Shown: positions 24,658 through 37,938, counted from the first letter of the stretch. The stretch is 64,000 bases of DNA from Ecdyonurus torrentis (GCA_949318235.1 OX439137.1:7933872-7997871); one strand, 5' to 3'. Notes: generated by a model from the letters alone, not told the origin. Numbers and translations are program-made.

Positions 24658-24873
24658 TTGTCCCCGCAAGAGAGCGTGAAAATACTGTAAAGTATGCTAT
24701 TTCCTGTCATTGACGTCAGCGCATATGAAAATATTGTTTTTGTATAAATCAAAATTTTCTACGATATGTTACTGTTGGGATTTTGACATGAACTAATGTT
24801 ATTTATGTAAGTCCCATCAAGTGTTTTGTTTGTATTATAAATGCTAATGTTTTCTTTCGGTTTATTCCATTAA
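24658..24873 (+). mobile_element. Miniature element M1, copy 3 (5' truncated)
   Basis: It starts inside the family at CCCCGCAAGAGAGCGTGAAA and continues to GTTTATTCCATTAA. The internal words AGTCCCATCAAGTGTTTTG and ACTGTTGGGATTTTGACATG are shared with the full copies. It is followed directly by M7-related sequence to about 25260. Confidence 0.8.
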
Positions 24874-25849
24874 TGAGTAATTTTTTAAATTTTGAGTTCA
24901 TGTAATTTTAATTGACCACTTGCAATGAACGAACTTTTTAAAATAATTTGAATAATTCTTAATGCATTTCTTATGTAAAAATCATTTTCACTTACTTGCT
25001 GCAACAATTAAAAACATTTTATTGCAAGTGGTCCATTGTGTTTGAAAATCGTATAATGACGTCATCATTGGTAACTTTTGCATGAACGTGGACGCAAATT
25101 AAGTAACTGGTCCATTGACGTCATATTAGGGCTTTCAACAAATTAATATACTTGATGAACTCAAAAGTTAGAAAATCGCATACTAGGCGATTAAGGATAA
25201 TGTCTTCTTTCAGAATATGCAATGAAATCAACCCTAAGAATTTTCTATTCTTTATTTTACTCTACAAAATTCAATCCATTTGTTAAGTAATGTATTTCTA
25301 CAAATTATAACCTCAGGTCTTAATCTCGGTGAAAACAATTTGATAAATTCACAGTAGATTGCTGAGCAAACAAAAAACTATTTATTTGAATCTTGCAGGT
25401 GCACTCGTTAGCGCATCAGAAATAAATAATGAATAATAAATTGTAAGTATAGTTTTGCAAAGAAAAAATTGTATCATCTTTATAAGCATTCATTACTATA
25501 TTTAAACAAGAAAACAAACATATTTTCCTCTTACTAATTTGGTTACAAAGTTTTATTACTTAAAACCATACACGTATTTTGAGTTAATATATTTTATATT
25601 TAATTAATTTGCATGTAAATTTCTTATCAGAAAATGTTTCTTTGTATTATTCGTCTAAATTATGTCAAAAAGAAAATATTTTAAATATTGTTATACTCTC
25701 ATTCAGCAAATGTGGTTTGAGTTTCATGGAACTCTCTGGAAATTTACAATGATCGCAATACCTATTTAAGGGGCTTTCACGCTAAATTTTACAGAACGAA
25801 TAAGATAAAACGATTAATTTATGTTATTCATATATCAATATCAGTAAGT

Positions 25850-26055
25850 TTCATGATGCCATAATCCCCTTTCGGGGTAGGCCAGGACAACTCCTTTCCA
25901 GTAAGAGGGCTTACAATGATCTGTGGCTTACCAAACCACAGGCTCTACCCTTTAACACCACACTCTTCTGGGCTCCTAATACCAGACCTGTGCAGCTTAC
26001 CACCAAATCTTACGACAGCAGCACTCGCCACTATGGACAAGAGGTGGTCCTTATA
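25850..26055. repeat. GC-richer island of unknown origin
   Basis: About 200 bp that stands out in composition (CCCCTTTCGGGGTAGGCC, CTGTGGCTTACCAAACCACA, GACAAGAGGTGGTCC). No open frame, tRNA promoter boxes or inverted ends were found. A retroelement fragment is plausible. Confidence 0.4.
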
Positions 26056-27440
26056 TTAAAATTTTTAAGATTGACTGGAGCAAATAATTTAAAAATTAAA
26101 ACCTAAGTGTTTATTCAGTATGTTAAAAAATTTCAAAAAATTTGCATATTGAAATTTTAATAAAAATAACAACAACAAAATCACTAATTATACGTTACAG
26201 CATAAATTATACCTTAATAATTATCATAAAATATAGATCAAATCAATAATCTATCGATATTAAGTAACATATTGGCGTCTAATAAATCACATCAACGACT
26301 ATTGACATAGAAATAAAAACTGGATTGCAAAATAATAACTTTTTTTTTTTTTTTTTTTTTTTGCACAAAATTGACTTATAAAAAATCTGTTATATAGAGT
26401 AGGTATACATAATTAATGTGATTAAAATTTAAATACAAATATTAAAATTTTATATGTCAATAAAATAACGAGTTTTGTGTTACGTATAGCATTGGAAAAC
26501 AAATTAAAAAAGAAAAACTTTTTAATTTGAAACAAATATATATTATATTGTTTATAGGGAGGGATTGAAATCGGCAATCAACTGAGTAAAAGAGTTTTTT
26601 TTTTTTTTTTTTTTTTGCACAACTAGTAATTTAGACCGAATCTCTCCATCTATTTAAAAATTATTTGGCATCAAAATGCAAAATTTTCAAATAAAGTGGT
26701 TTTATTTAGAGCTATATACTAAAAAAACAATGATCCTTATGTGAAATTGGACATATTAGTAAAGTTATAAAAATATAATTTTTCAAGAGTCCTTCCTTAC
26801 AGTATATTTTCTATGACATTTTTATTGCAGGGAAAAAAATCCGTTTATTTTTCAAAAACAATTATATTTACACTTATCATTATAGTTTGAGATGTTTAAA
26901 ACCCTATTATAAATATAACAATATATACTTTCGTTAGTTTCAATCATAGTTAACATATAGCCTTAATAGAGTTATAAAATGTAAAAATGCGCATTATATA
27001 AAATGTGATACATTTTGCTTTCATATTTATTAATTAAACTATAATCTTCTTTTAAACTACGCGTTAAAAAATTTTAATTTTAAAGAAAACAATACAGAAA
27101 AAAAAATCCCGTTTAAATGTAAAGAAAGTAAGCGACAGTGAAATTTTTTGAACTCAGCTAGAGGCGAAATTTGGCGGCAAAATATCAAACACATTTGTGC
27201 ACGTGGTTACTATAGATAATTAATGTTATTCGCCTTTCAGCACTCTTGTATCTTTGGCGCCAATTCATCAATCTATACCACCTGTTTTTGTGTTATTTGA
27301 TATCAAAATATTTTGACATCATTTGCATATTAATGAAGAAATAATATCATGTATTGTATATGTTTTTTTATTACTATGTAGGTGAAATTTTTTATTTTAA
27401 TTAAATTTGTTGTTAATTATATTTTCTATGATGAGATTAC

Positions 27441-28452
27441 CAGTGTTGTAGTCGATCGCCCTTTTTTCGATCCGATCACGATCCGATCAATTGAGATGTA
27501 GCTCGATCCGATTTCGATCACGATCATCAAAACTCGAGACTATCCAATCACAATCCGATCTGATCGACTATCATTTGATCGAAAATTTTCGATCGTTTTC
27601 AATAATAAATGTAGGTATGTAGGAACTTGTAAATTATAATAATTATGAAAAAAAAAAAAAAAAAAAAAAAAAGGAAATTATACTGTAATAATACATTATA
27701 CTTAAAAATATTTTTATATTCATATTTCCGTGTTAAAAATTTTTTAATAAAAAAATGTGTTACATAATTGTTAGTTCTTACCTTTAGATGTTTTATTACA
27801 TTAATATCAACAGATTTCAAGGCTATACGACGTTATTCGGTTTATTTTTGCACGATAAATACAAACACTGAATACCAAGCTCTTTCCCACTTTTATATTT
27901 TTTAGGAGCTCCAGTTACGTGATAAAATTCTCTTCAGCTATTATTTCACGGAAAAAAATTGTCACCCAAATTATCCTTTAATTTATATTATAAATTATAA
28001 TATATTAACGTTTATGAATATGTAAAAAAAAAAAAAAAAAAATACACTTTTGCCTGCTTTCTTATCTCGTGACACCTGCGAGAAAACGTACAGACCAAAT
28101 GACTGGTGTCTGGATGGAGGTCCAAAAATTATCCTATGTACAGTACTGTGTGTCTTCATCCCCACTAATCAAAGCAACCCCCTCGTGTTTATTTCAGAAA
28201 AAATTTCCCCTCACCGCGGTTTTGTAATACATCAAAATTTCGTGGAAAAAATCATTAGTGTAAAAAGCACTTAAAATTTTTCGATTGGTTATAAAGTCAC
28301 CTCTAAAACTCATACAAGAAATGTATTGTGTTAAAGTAAAATTGACAATCTTTCAATGCAGAAAAAAATTCTGTTACTTGAATATATGAACAAAATAATA
28401 CGTCAAGAATTCATTTTAAACAAAACTTATTTACCGCCTTTAATGTCATGTC

Positions 28453-28494
<42 letters not shown>

Positions 28495-29008
28495 TGGTGA
28501 CACAGACACACTATTGATATAATAATTTCTTTCCTAGAAAGCCTAGAAGCTTATATAGCTCAGAGTCAGGTATTTGCTATTTTTCTTTTATTTCTTTCAT
28601 TTTTGCTTTCTTTGTTTTGTTTTGCGATACCTTTTAGCTAAAGTAGATAACATCTCAATATCTACCTAGCAGCTGCTAGCAGAGTACTGCCTGTACTGTA
28701 CTTTTAAATTCTTTTCTATTTTGGACTTTGACTTTTTGCTTTATTATAATGAATAAAAAAAAGGAGGGGAAAAAAAAAAAAAAAAAAAGAAGACAAAAAG
28801 AAAGAAAAAAATACCTATATGGTTGTAAAAACTAAAGTATGAAACATGATGATCGGATCGAAAAAACGTTCGATCACAGCCCTAAATGTGATCGAAATCC
28901 GATCACGATCATTTTTTTATAAAATGGGTCGATTCGATCACGATCCGATCAAATGATCGTGATCGGATCGTGATCGGATCGAAATTTGATCGATCGACTA
29001 CAACACTG
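27441..29008. mobile_element. hAT-like transposon with perfect 8-bp TSD (1,568 bp)
   Basis: The inverted ends CAGTGTTGTAGTCGATCG (27441) and its complement CGATCGACTACAACACTG (to 29008) are perfect over 18 bases. They are flanked by the identical octamer GAGATTAC (27433-27440 and 29009-29016). The CAGTG start and 8-bp duplication identify the hAT superfamily. Subterminal 150-bp zones are filled with GATCGGATCG/CGATCACGATC words. No transposase is left intact. On the minus strand near 27780-27900, a short frame with GIQCLYLSCKNK and LKSVDINVIKHLK before a GTAAGA donor-like site may be a decayed BED-type finger, but a stop or frameshift separates the pieces. A 74-codon plus-strand frame (28050-28274) is of unknown meaning. 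Confidence 0.9.
28454..28490. repeat. Poly-A tract (37 A)
   Basis: Uninterrupted run inside the hAT-like element. Comparable uninterrupted tracts recur through the window, the longest being 46 T at 59404-59449. Confidence 0.95.
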
Positions 29009-29184
29009 GAGATTACAAGTTATTGCGTGATGTATTTAAATAAAATATTGAGAAATATTTTGTACGTGATTAAATCTTACCAATCAAGCCCACAGTTTGT
29101 ATTAAATATATAAAAATTTTCATTCTTAATTTTATGTTTATTGTTATTGTCTATCTTATTATTTTTATAAAAATGCATGTTTAT

Positions 29185-29220
<36 letters not shown>

Positions 29221-29287
29221 CTGAGCGCAGCTAAATCGTATTATTTTGAAAGTTACAATTTTTTTTAATGACTAAAAAATTAATTTA

Positions 29288-29625
29288 AAAAAAACTTGTA
29301 CTGTATAAAGTTTTGCAATACATTAAGTATTGGGGAATTAACGATGATTAGTAAACGTTGACAATTTAACGATAAAAGCGTAAATGACGTCACAAGCGTT
29401 AGAATCGCAATGGAATTAACTTTAAAATTTGCAGTTGCAAATCTATATTTTCCCATTCGGTTCTAATGCTTGTGACCGCACTAACGTTTTTATCGTTAAA
29501 TTTTCAACCCTTAGTGAGGTCATAGCCATATGACATGGCTCATATCATTATGTCATGGTCATATTTATTCTACAATTGAAAAAACTGTATACAAGCTTTT
29601 CAACATGTATTTTTTAGAATTATGA
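29288..29625. mobile_element. Degenerate foldback element, family M6, copy 1
   Basis: Shares with the intact copy at 56996-57194 the words AGTTTTGCAATACATTAAGT (left) and AACTGTATACAAGCTTTTCA (right), and the core AATGACGTCACAAGCGTT. The arms pair only imperfectly. Confidence 0.6.
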
Positions 29626-30122
29626 AGGCAAAACCTTTTCAGTTCCAGTATACAATACTTTGAACATCAGATAATTCAATGAAAAATAAATAGAAATTAA
29701 AAAAATTGAGACAAAAATATGAAATTTGGACGCAAAAAAAGCCCTTGAATTTGCGTGTTTTTTTAGAGCTATTTTGAGTGGTTATGGGTTCCATGACAGT
29801 AAGAATAGTATTTTGAAAAAAGATACATATTTGGTTAAAAAAATAAAATACGTGGTTAAAATTTAAGAAAATGAAATATATAAAAAAAAAATTTAAAGTT
29901 GGGGACTAAAGTCTCTATACTGAGAATAATAATAATATAAAGATGTTCGTAAATCCTGTTTTTTGGGCACCAAACCACAAAAAAAAAATGACGATCATCT
30001 AATGCTTTTTAAATGGAATTGCGCTTTTTTTTTTTTGGAGCAAGGGAACAGAGTTTATGAACAACATTGATGAATTTTTATGTAAATTGATCGATGGCTA
30101 GATTAGTGAAATAGGTACTCAC

Positions 30123-30252
30123 CAGCATCAACCATGTGTTGCCAAGATGGAAATCTCCTCTTCACTCTAAGACTGACGTGCTGTAAGGTAATGACGTAAC
30201 TGAGCATCGCATAGCGTACGATGTTTCGTCGCATCAGTCTACCTCGTTCCTC
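30123..30252 (-). CDS. BEST: Bestrophin exon C (cytosolic helices)
   Basis: This 130-nt exon starts in phase 0 after GTATACAG and ends in phase 1 before GTGAGT. It encodes EERGRLMRRNIVRYAMLSYV, then ITLQHVSLRVKRRFPSWQHMVDA plus the first base of a Gly codon. It aligns with vertebrate DEQGRLLRRTLIRYANL...KRFPSAQHLVQAG. This is part of the cytosolic helical domain around the pore. It is isolated: 6.7 kb of intron lies on its 5' side and 24.8 kb on its 3' side. Confidence 0.96.
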
Positions 30253-31110
30253 CTGTATACAACAAGCAAATCAATATATTAGCACACAATCATTATATTA
30301 AAGTCCTTAAAGAAAATACCAAATAAAACCGTTGAAAAAACTCAGTCAAATAACATGCAGTGAAATTGTAATCGTGACCTCTCAAAAATAAAATTATTAA
30401 AGGGCTCCTGGCATCCTAAAATTAAATCAAAAACGTAAAAATCATGAGATGGGACCATTATTCATACACATATTATATCCTTCAACCCTAATCAAGTTAT
30501 AGGAATCAAATTTAACACGTAATAACTTCAGTATTACAAGGCACAAATCTAATGTTAATCTAAATTAGTTGAAGAAATTGTAAATTAAAAGTAAATGTAA
30601 TCAAAAAGCTTTAAATTTTAATGCTTATATATTGAACATAGTTCAACAAATATATCGGACAATAGAAAAACCTGATTGATTATATTAATTTACCGGAAAT
30701 ACGTAATATAATTTTAATATAATAGACATCCTATACTATTCTATTTGACCTATACAATGCAAATAATATAGTGTGAACTGTTTCCGGTGGTTGTTTTTTT
30801 CTATTTTGCAAGATTCTATATAAATAAACTTTATTCAAGTACGCAGTAAAAAACTAATAAAATAATAGAGAAGTTCTTTGATTGTGTAATATTTGTGTAT
30901 TTATTTTATACATTTTTGCTGATTAAGATATAGAGCACGGTGTAATAGATAGGTGAGGTGAAGTCTCTTCCTAAATGAGTTAAAGTCTTTGGCCCGAGTC
31001 GAATGTCTTTTTTACCAATAAGGGTTATCGTCATAGTTTATTTCTATAAATTATAATAAAAATTTAAATTATATGTATTTAATAAAATAAAGAATTTTCA
31101 CTAAAATAGA

Positions 31111-31112
<2 letters not shown>

Positions 31113-31199
<87 letters not shown>
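31113..31199. repeat. (AG)n microsatellite
   Basis: About 43 AG units. Other AG/CT arrays are at 23658-23676, 29189-29216, 31880-31956, 40617-40655, 45681-45709, 50107-50136, 50350-50428, 53739-53812 and 59921-59986. Confidence 0.95.
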
Positions 31200-31204
<5 letters not shown>

Positions 31205-31877
31205 GACAGAAATGTAAATACGCAGGGATACTCTAGAATTGAACAAATAAAGAGATTATTTTTTTTCTTTTCATTTTAGGAATTTAATATGTTTTTGTAC
31301 AATAAAAGGCCTCTAAAAAGGGTCCTCGATGATATAATCTATATGTGAATATAAAATCATTAAACATTACAACCCAATATTTTTATCTTTCATAATAATA
31401 TAATATAACATAATATTGTTCTAAAATATCTAATTACTCATCTCTATCCAATAATATTCTTTTCCTTACTTTCAGAACAGCACATACATTTATTAAATCG
31501 ATTAATTTTTTCTGTCAATTAGTTATCCTATATACAGTATACAATAAAAAAAATATATATTTAATGTATAATTTGAAATCACGGAAGAGCTTGAAGCTAA
31601 ATGGTACCAAACGTCAGTCTGATTCAAAATTAGAGCAAAAAATACATCTAATCATTAATAATACATTATAAAGACATATACCAAATATATACTATAATAG
31701 CATCATAATTAAGTAATTATGGTGATATTCTCTCTATTTTCTTTGGTATGTTGTTATTTTACGTTTCCTGGCGACATAAAAATATATATACAGTATACAT
31801 ATACCATTGTTGCAATTTTAATAACAATAGCAAGTTACTTGTTATGCATTTAGTTAGAAAAGCAAAGCTAGCAGAAC

Positions 31878-31879
<2 letters not shown>

Positions 31880-31956
<77 letters not shown>
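31880..31956. repeat. (AG)n microsatellite
   Basis: About 38 AG units. The reading frame of Arg-Glu dipeptides across it is an artefact. Confidence 0.95.
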
Positions 31957-31959
<3 letters not shown>

Positions 31960-32795
31960 TTTAGAGTTAAAAACACGCTCTTCGTAGCAAAAAATGACGT
32001 AACAATCGTCTTTTTTAAAATTATTTGTTTTTAAATATAATTTTGTGATAATTTTTTAATGTAAAAATATACAAGATGTAAGTGGCTTTTAATAGAAGTC
32101 TTAATTATACTTTATTTATTTATATTTTGTTTGCTTATTAATTCACATATTTATTTCATCATTGATTTTTATATTTATCTTTTTATCTCACTCAAAACTC
32201 ACTCTCTCATTTTTGCTCTGAAACAATGACTGATAAACTAAAAAAAAAAAAAAAAAAAAAAACGCTCTTAATCTTAATTATGTTTTTGAAATAAAAAAAA
32301 AATTGCTGCAATTTTAAGGAAAAGACTCATCGTTTAAGTTTAATGCAATAAAATTTTAATTTATAATTTCCTGCATTGATTAAATATAATTAAAAGTATA
32401 TAAATGCAACAGAAACAAAAAATATCATGTTATATCGCTATTGAACAAATTCTTGGAATTATTTTTCTCTTCATGTAGTATAACTTTCAATTTTTATAAG
32501 AGTGATATCAAAACTAAAAGACAATGATTATTTTGCATATTAACACATACTATACATTGTATAATAGGATAGTAAACCATGTTATTGACAGCTTGTAATT
32601 TATCTATGTATTGAATTCATGTTTATATCTCACTAGTGATTTATACATTTGCATAATACTGTATACTCGTAATAAGTTTGTACGGTATATTTATTGTTTT
32701 AAAGCTTTTTAATTCTAATAAAAAAAAATGCATTAATGTATTATATTCTTTTAAGTTGTATTAACAATATCAGTATTTTTAAGGATGGTAATTAT

Positions 32796-33137
32796 TTAAA
32801 GCCATAGACCACATAAAACAGCATGTGTTTTTTAATGAATAAACACGAAATGGGATCTTTGAAACTGTTCACAATTTTTACCAGAATTTTAATGTAGACC
32901 CACGAGAGAGCATGAAAATATGTAAAGTGTGCAATTTAAGTGACTATTAATGTTTATGACGTCAGAAATATGCAAAAATTAGTGTGAAAATGTTGTGCGG
33001 GTTGCATAAATTGACATTTCTGATCACTGCTACGGAGCTACAGTTGGGTTTTGAAACAAACTAAAGTTATTTATTTAAGTCCCATCAAGTGTTTTGTGAT
33101 ATAAGTGCTTATGTTTTTCTCTGGTCTTTTCCTTTAA
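32796..33137 (+). mobile_element. TTAA-type miniature element M1, complete copy 4
   Basis: The best-preserved copy (342 bp), starting TTAAAGCCATAGACCACATA and ending CTGGTCTTTTCCTTTAA. The ends form an imperfect inverted repeat and both carry TTAA. It shows the family length and edges used to delimit the other copies. Confidence 0.88.
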
Positions 33138-34009
33138 TGCGTGTGTAAAAAATGCTTTTTTTTTTTTTAAATATATATGCATATTTTTTTATTGTTTTGT
33201 GTGGACAGAACGCGTATGTATTCTTTCCAAAAATTAAAAATTTCTTTCTTGAATATTTTAGTAATTAACAATTTTCTAATTTTTCTAATTTTCTAATAAA
33301 CCATTATGATCATCGATCATTTACCACCAAAGTTGCACAAATGAAAAATATTTATATAAAAATACGAAAGTCGCATATTAACACAAGCTTTGTATATTTC
33401 ATATTTGTCATAATTTTACTATACTTTGATAATATAATATATATAATATATAGATATATAGATAATATATATTATATACTTTTTTTGTTCCTATTATAAG
33501 AAAGCTCTGGAACGCAATTGCGTAAAACTATTATAATACACTTGATTAAACATTTAGAATAAATGCATTCATTCAATATGTTATTTTGATCACATTTACA
33601 AGGTTCATAGATATTTTCTATTATTTGGTACATGGTCGTAAATGAAGGAAAAAATACCCCAAATTTTTTCACTACATATAAGGAAAAGAACAAAAAGGTA
33701 TTTTTAAGTAGAGTACATACACTATTTAAGATTTTTGTATACGTGTAGAGAGAGTTTTCTGAATCGTGTTATAATAAATCATAACACTTATGAATAGTTA
33801 CGCTAGTTAAATATAGGAAATATAGAACAAAATAATTAAATAGTTGGGGAAAAAATTAATGCAAAAACTAAATCTATATTTTTATAAGGTATATTATATT
33901 ATATTCATATGGTGAAACGTAATATTTTATTTATTCTGTATCAACTAATTTATTATTATGGTAAAAAAAAAATTATAAATGATAAGTCTGTGAATATGTT
34001 TTGTTTAGC

Positions 34010-34140
34010 TATTTTTTAAAATGTATATCAAGTGATATAATTTTACTGCTCTCCTCTATGTATGTTGGTTCAGTGATAGGGCCTTTGTTCTACCCTGCAT
34101 TTGCCTATTTTGCAATAAAGATTTTATTTATTTATTTAAA
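34010..34140 (+). repeat. Probable retroposon 3' tail with (ATTT)n
   Basis: GGTTCAGTGATAGGGCCTTT and TTCTACCCTGCATTTGCC precede GCAATAAAGATTTTATTTAT and an ATTT run. This is the layout of a non-LTR retroposon 3' end with polyadenylation-like signal and short tandem tail. Confidence 0.5.
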
Positions 34141-34393
34141 ATTCTACAAAAATGAATGAATTTTTATGATTCAACATTATTCAAAAGAATGGTAAATTAA
34201 GTTGGAAAATATTTGATCAAAAATCAAAGTATAATTTTTTTTGTTTATTTCCTGCAAATAAAGTTTAAGCATAAAACTAAGAATGTAATTTTTACTTGAC
34301 TATACTGTATAGCTCGATTTAAAAAAAAAAAAAATCATACTTATTACAAAATTAAGTATACCCATATAATATGATGACTTTGAAAGATAGGAA

Positions 34394-34585
34394 TCCGCGT
34401 CAAAAGCGAGCATCTACACTTTCCAGATTTCCGACAAAACGACTATCTACACTTTCCGAGCAGCACTGTAACCGTAACCCGACTAGCGGCCATAAGCTTA
34501 ACATTGCAGATGCTCGGCGGCGGAAAGTGTAGATAATCGTTTTGTCGGAAATCTGGAAAGTGTAGATGCTCGCTTTTGACGCGGA
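34394..34585. mobile_element. Hairpin element, family M8, copy 1
   Basis: A 192-bp unit with 64-base arms that pair with one mismatch, starting TCCGCGTCAAAAGCGAGCAT. Each arm itself contains two direct TCTACACTTTCC units about 34 bases apart. The loop is GC-richer and ordinary. No target duplication is evident. A relative lies at 62746-62940. Confidence 0.88.
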
Positions 34586-35549
34586 GGCATCGATATTGAC
34601 AATGAGGTTCAAATTAGATCACTTTAAGCATATGTACATCGTCCTTAAGTGTACTCAACTTGTTTTGAAAATAAACTTTTTTTAAGTGCGGAAATACATT
34701 ATAGTAAAAAAAAAAAAAAAAAAAAAATCAAGTTTTTATTACGTTAATTTAACCATAATTATTTGAATCATTAAATCATAATAATAAATTAACCATATAT
34801 TGCGTGATAATGATTTATTTGATCTTTAAGTACACAGTAGCAATTACATAAAGTCAACTTAATAATGCATATTACTCATTTATAATTAGTATTATTACTG
34901 TACGTTAATCATTACTACACCATGTTGGCAAAAGATTTAAGGTTAACTAGGCCTAATTAAACAAAAAATCATAAAAGAGTTTAATTTTAGTCTCATTACT
35001 CATTATGCATTATGATTAAAAGAGAAAGAGTAATTAATAAATGTTAGATTTTAACATTTAACATTTAAACAGATTTAGAGTTTAACATTTTTTTATATTT
35101 TTTTAGATATTATTATTTTTAAAACTAAAGGATAAAAAAATCAAATAAATAAGTGTATCAGTATTATACTTTAAAAAAAAAAGTTCTTAAAAAAATTTCT
35201 TGGCACCACTTATAGTAATTAATATAGACGGAGTACCATCGTTAATTGTCATTTTAGTAGGAGAAAACAGGGTTTACGTACTGCATTTCTATCACTTTTA
35301 CCTTCTTTTTAGTTAATTTGATAATTATTATTATATATTTGCCATTTAATATTACTATTTTTACAAAGAGAAAAGTCATGCCGGAATATTATATTACTTT
35401 ATTCACTTACATACATAGTTTGCCTTTTGATTTTATTAATAAAATATATCAGTTTATTGATTTTTATTAACATCAAATTTATTTACTAGTTTTATCTTTT
35501 CTCTAATATTTTACTCCCCAATGGCGTGTCTGATTGATTACTCATTACC

Positions 35550-35799
35550 ACTAGAGACCAGAGAAGCGACAACCTCATGTTTTTAGGCAGACCCGCAATG
35601 CAATTTTGAAAGACCCACTAAAAGTACCCAAACTTTTAAGCTAAATGATTGGCTACCCACAAAAATGGAGCTTTCTCATTGGCTTAGAGTATTTCGACTG
35701 TCAATTAAGTTTGGGTACTTTTAGCGGCTTTTCAAAACAGATGTATTGCAGGTCTGCCTAAAACATGAGGTTGTCGCTTCTCTGTTAAGGTTCTCTAGT
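35550..35799. mobile_element. Foldback element, about 250 bp
   Basis: Arms with the words AGAGAAGCGACAACCTCATG and complement CATGAGGTTGTCGCTTCTCT, and CTAAAAGTACCCAAACTT and AAGTTTGGGTACTTTTAG. The ends ACTAGAGA and TCTCTAG are inverted. No second copy was seen in the window. Confidence 0.82.
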
Positions 35800-36369
35800 T
35801 ACTACTGCTTAGCATTCTAACTCGCACTGTATCTCAAAAGCATTCTAATACGCAATGTATTGTAAATTTTTACATAGCGTTATGTGTTTTCTAAGTTTTG
35901 AGATGTCTTGTATTATCAGTTGCACATTATAGATAAACCATGACTAAATATTATAGTTACGTTTATCACTATCGTTTCATAGAAATGCTAAATGACATTG
36001 AAATCTGTAATTTACAGATGCAAAAACACGTGTGCGTGAGTGTGTGGGGTAGATATGACCTCGTTTCTAGAGCAAAAACAAAATGCGTCTCATGTTTATA
36101 TTTTACTATGTTTATGGTATACTCATGATGTTAGGTAAAGTTATACGGACTTTCAATAGTTTTTTAATTTTTTTAATTTCAGCCTTTCATTTTTATACAA
36201 TCATCCCTTAAGTTGAATATTATACCCCAAAATTACCTTAAATATTAAAACTAAAAAGGTATTATGATTATTCCATTGCCAAAAAAAAATACGTGTAATA
36301 ATAATTATATTAGTATTTCAAAAAACATTTATTCGTAACCACATTTATAACAAATGCATGTTGTCTGTT

Positions 36370-36537
36370 ATTAACTATTAAAGAAGCAACTGATTTAAGA
36401 CCAACTGATAAACAATTTCGCTCACATCCGCTTTTGTTTTTAAGTACTGCGCATGTGTAGAACATTGAAACGAAAGCGGATGTTAGCAACATTGCTTAAA
36501 ATCGAACTCAAAACAATTGCTTCTTTATTAGTCCTAA
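36370..36537. mobile_element. Foldback element, about 170 bp
   Basis: The imperfect arms begin ATTAAAGAAGCAACTG and pair with CAATTGCTTCTTTATT. An inner TCACATCCGCTTTTG pairs with GAAAGCGGATGT. A reading frame through it is incidental. Confidence 0.75.
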
Positions 36538-36941
36538 AATATCTATAGATATGAACATATATTTTATTATTTCTCCTTGTAAAATTTGATGCAAATTATA
36601 CAATTAAGGTACTATTTTATGCTATTGTTCATGGAGTTTATGGTATTGCTATTAATACAAAAAATTATATAAAAATTATAATAATATTGAACATTCAGAG
36701 ACTATGGTGACATTTTACTCCAAATTATACCCCAAAAAAATACAATAGTTATAAAGTAGAGGCTCAGTTTAGATATTATAAACAGTAGTACCGCATTTGG
36801 GACAGCATTTGACTCTATTAAAACATGACTTCCATAGAAACTTCCCCAAGCACCAATTAATATACCATACTCCATCATCTATGTAAAAAAAAAAAAAAAA
36901 AAAAAAATCCCATCCATCCAAAAAAAAAGGGAGTAACTCAC

Positions 36942-37113
36942 CTGTCCAGGTATAGCTGCACTAACAAAGAGTGCAAGCGAGTCCGGCCAAGGAAGTAGTC
37001 GATATTGTTCCCACCATCTTTTAACTATCAACGTAACGTAGAAACCAAGCACGAATGACATAGGAATACTTTCCGTTTGCTCCGAGAAGAATTTTTGTAC
37101 TTTTTCAAAGGTT
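36942..37113 (-). CDS. BEST: Bestrophin exon B (pore neck, TM2)
   Basis: This 172-nt exon has acceptor ATTTCAG and donor GTGAGT. It completes a Ser codon and adds 57 residues, ending SAAIPGQ in phase 0. Residues 16-25 are IPMSFVLGFY. The three residues that line the hydrophobic neck in known bestrophin structures (Ile76, Phe80 and Phe84 in human BEST1) are all conserved here as I16, F20 and F24. The following KRWWEQYRLLPWPDSL is the family signature (vertebrate TRWWNQYENLPWPD). Any mutation breaking frame would be obvious; none is seen. Confidence 0.97.
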
Positions 37114-37283
37114 CTGAAATTATAAAAAAAAAGGTGGAAAAAATTAATTATGTTAATCGGGCAGTGTATATCATTAACTTTATAAAAATATCATATTTCT
37201 ATTAAATGTCTTTGATTGATTGATTGATTGATTGGTTAAAATGTATTTTTGCCCATGCTTTTTTGAATAAAGGCGATTGTTTA

Positions 37284-37419
<136 letters not shown>

Positions 37420-37938
37420 TTCTTATTTATTCATTTATGTATTTATAAAAAAAACATCAGAATTTCGATATTTGAGTATCGTATGGTACAGTGGTTCTAC
37501 CAAATTGAACTATAAAGTGAAGGTATATTGTATTGCATAATCAACATTATATATCTCTAAAACGCTTGATAATAAATAACCTTTTATTGCATTACACAAG
37601 TATTATTGTACGTTGCATAAAATTGAAAGTACATTAAACTGAGAGTTTGGTTTAATTCATCTTTTAAATAAAAGTGATCCGCCTACTTTTGTATTACATC
37701 AAGCGGAACTTTTTTTTTTTTTTTTTTTTTTTAGTAAAAATAAGTTGATTTTTTATTTCAAGGCTATAGTAATAATATAAAATAATAAATAAAATGTCTT
37801 AAAATTACCATACAAGCAAGCAATAAGTACTGAACCAGTTTTAAAACCCTCCCAAAATATTGTTGTTGAAAATATCTTATACTGTATAAGCGGGAGCTTT
37901 TCACCAAATCTAAGTTGGTTTCACATAATCTTGATTTT

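Larger units (their letters stand above)
30253..36941 (-). other. 6.7 kb intron between exons C and B
   Basis: Holds two (AG)n arrays, an M1 copy, three hairpin elements and a retroposon-like 3' tail at 34010-34140, all listed separately. The stretches 30500-31100, 31200-31870, 31960-32790, 33140-34000 and 34590-35540 are AT-rich with poly-A/T tracts and no gene that I can support. Confidence 0.8.

Noticed and set aside
27780..27960. BED-finger transposase exon in the hAT-like element
   Set aside because: The Cys pair and the HLK segment are in frames separated by a stop or shift and the spacing is only loosely right; too weak for a gene call.
28050..28274. 74-codon plus-strand frame as a captured gene
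   Set aside because: It lies inside the hAT-like element and has no recognisable domain or splice sites; kept only as a remark in the element entry.
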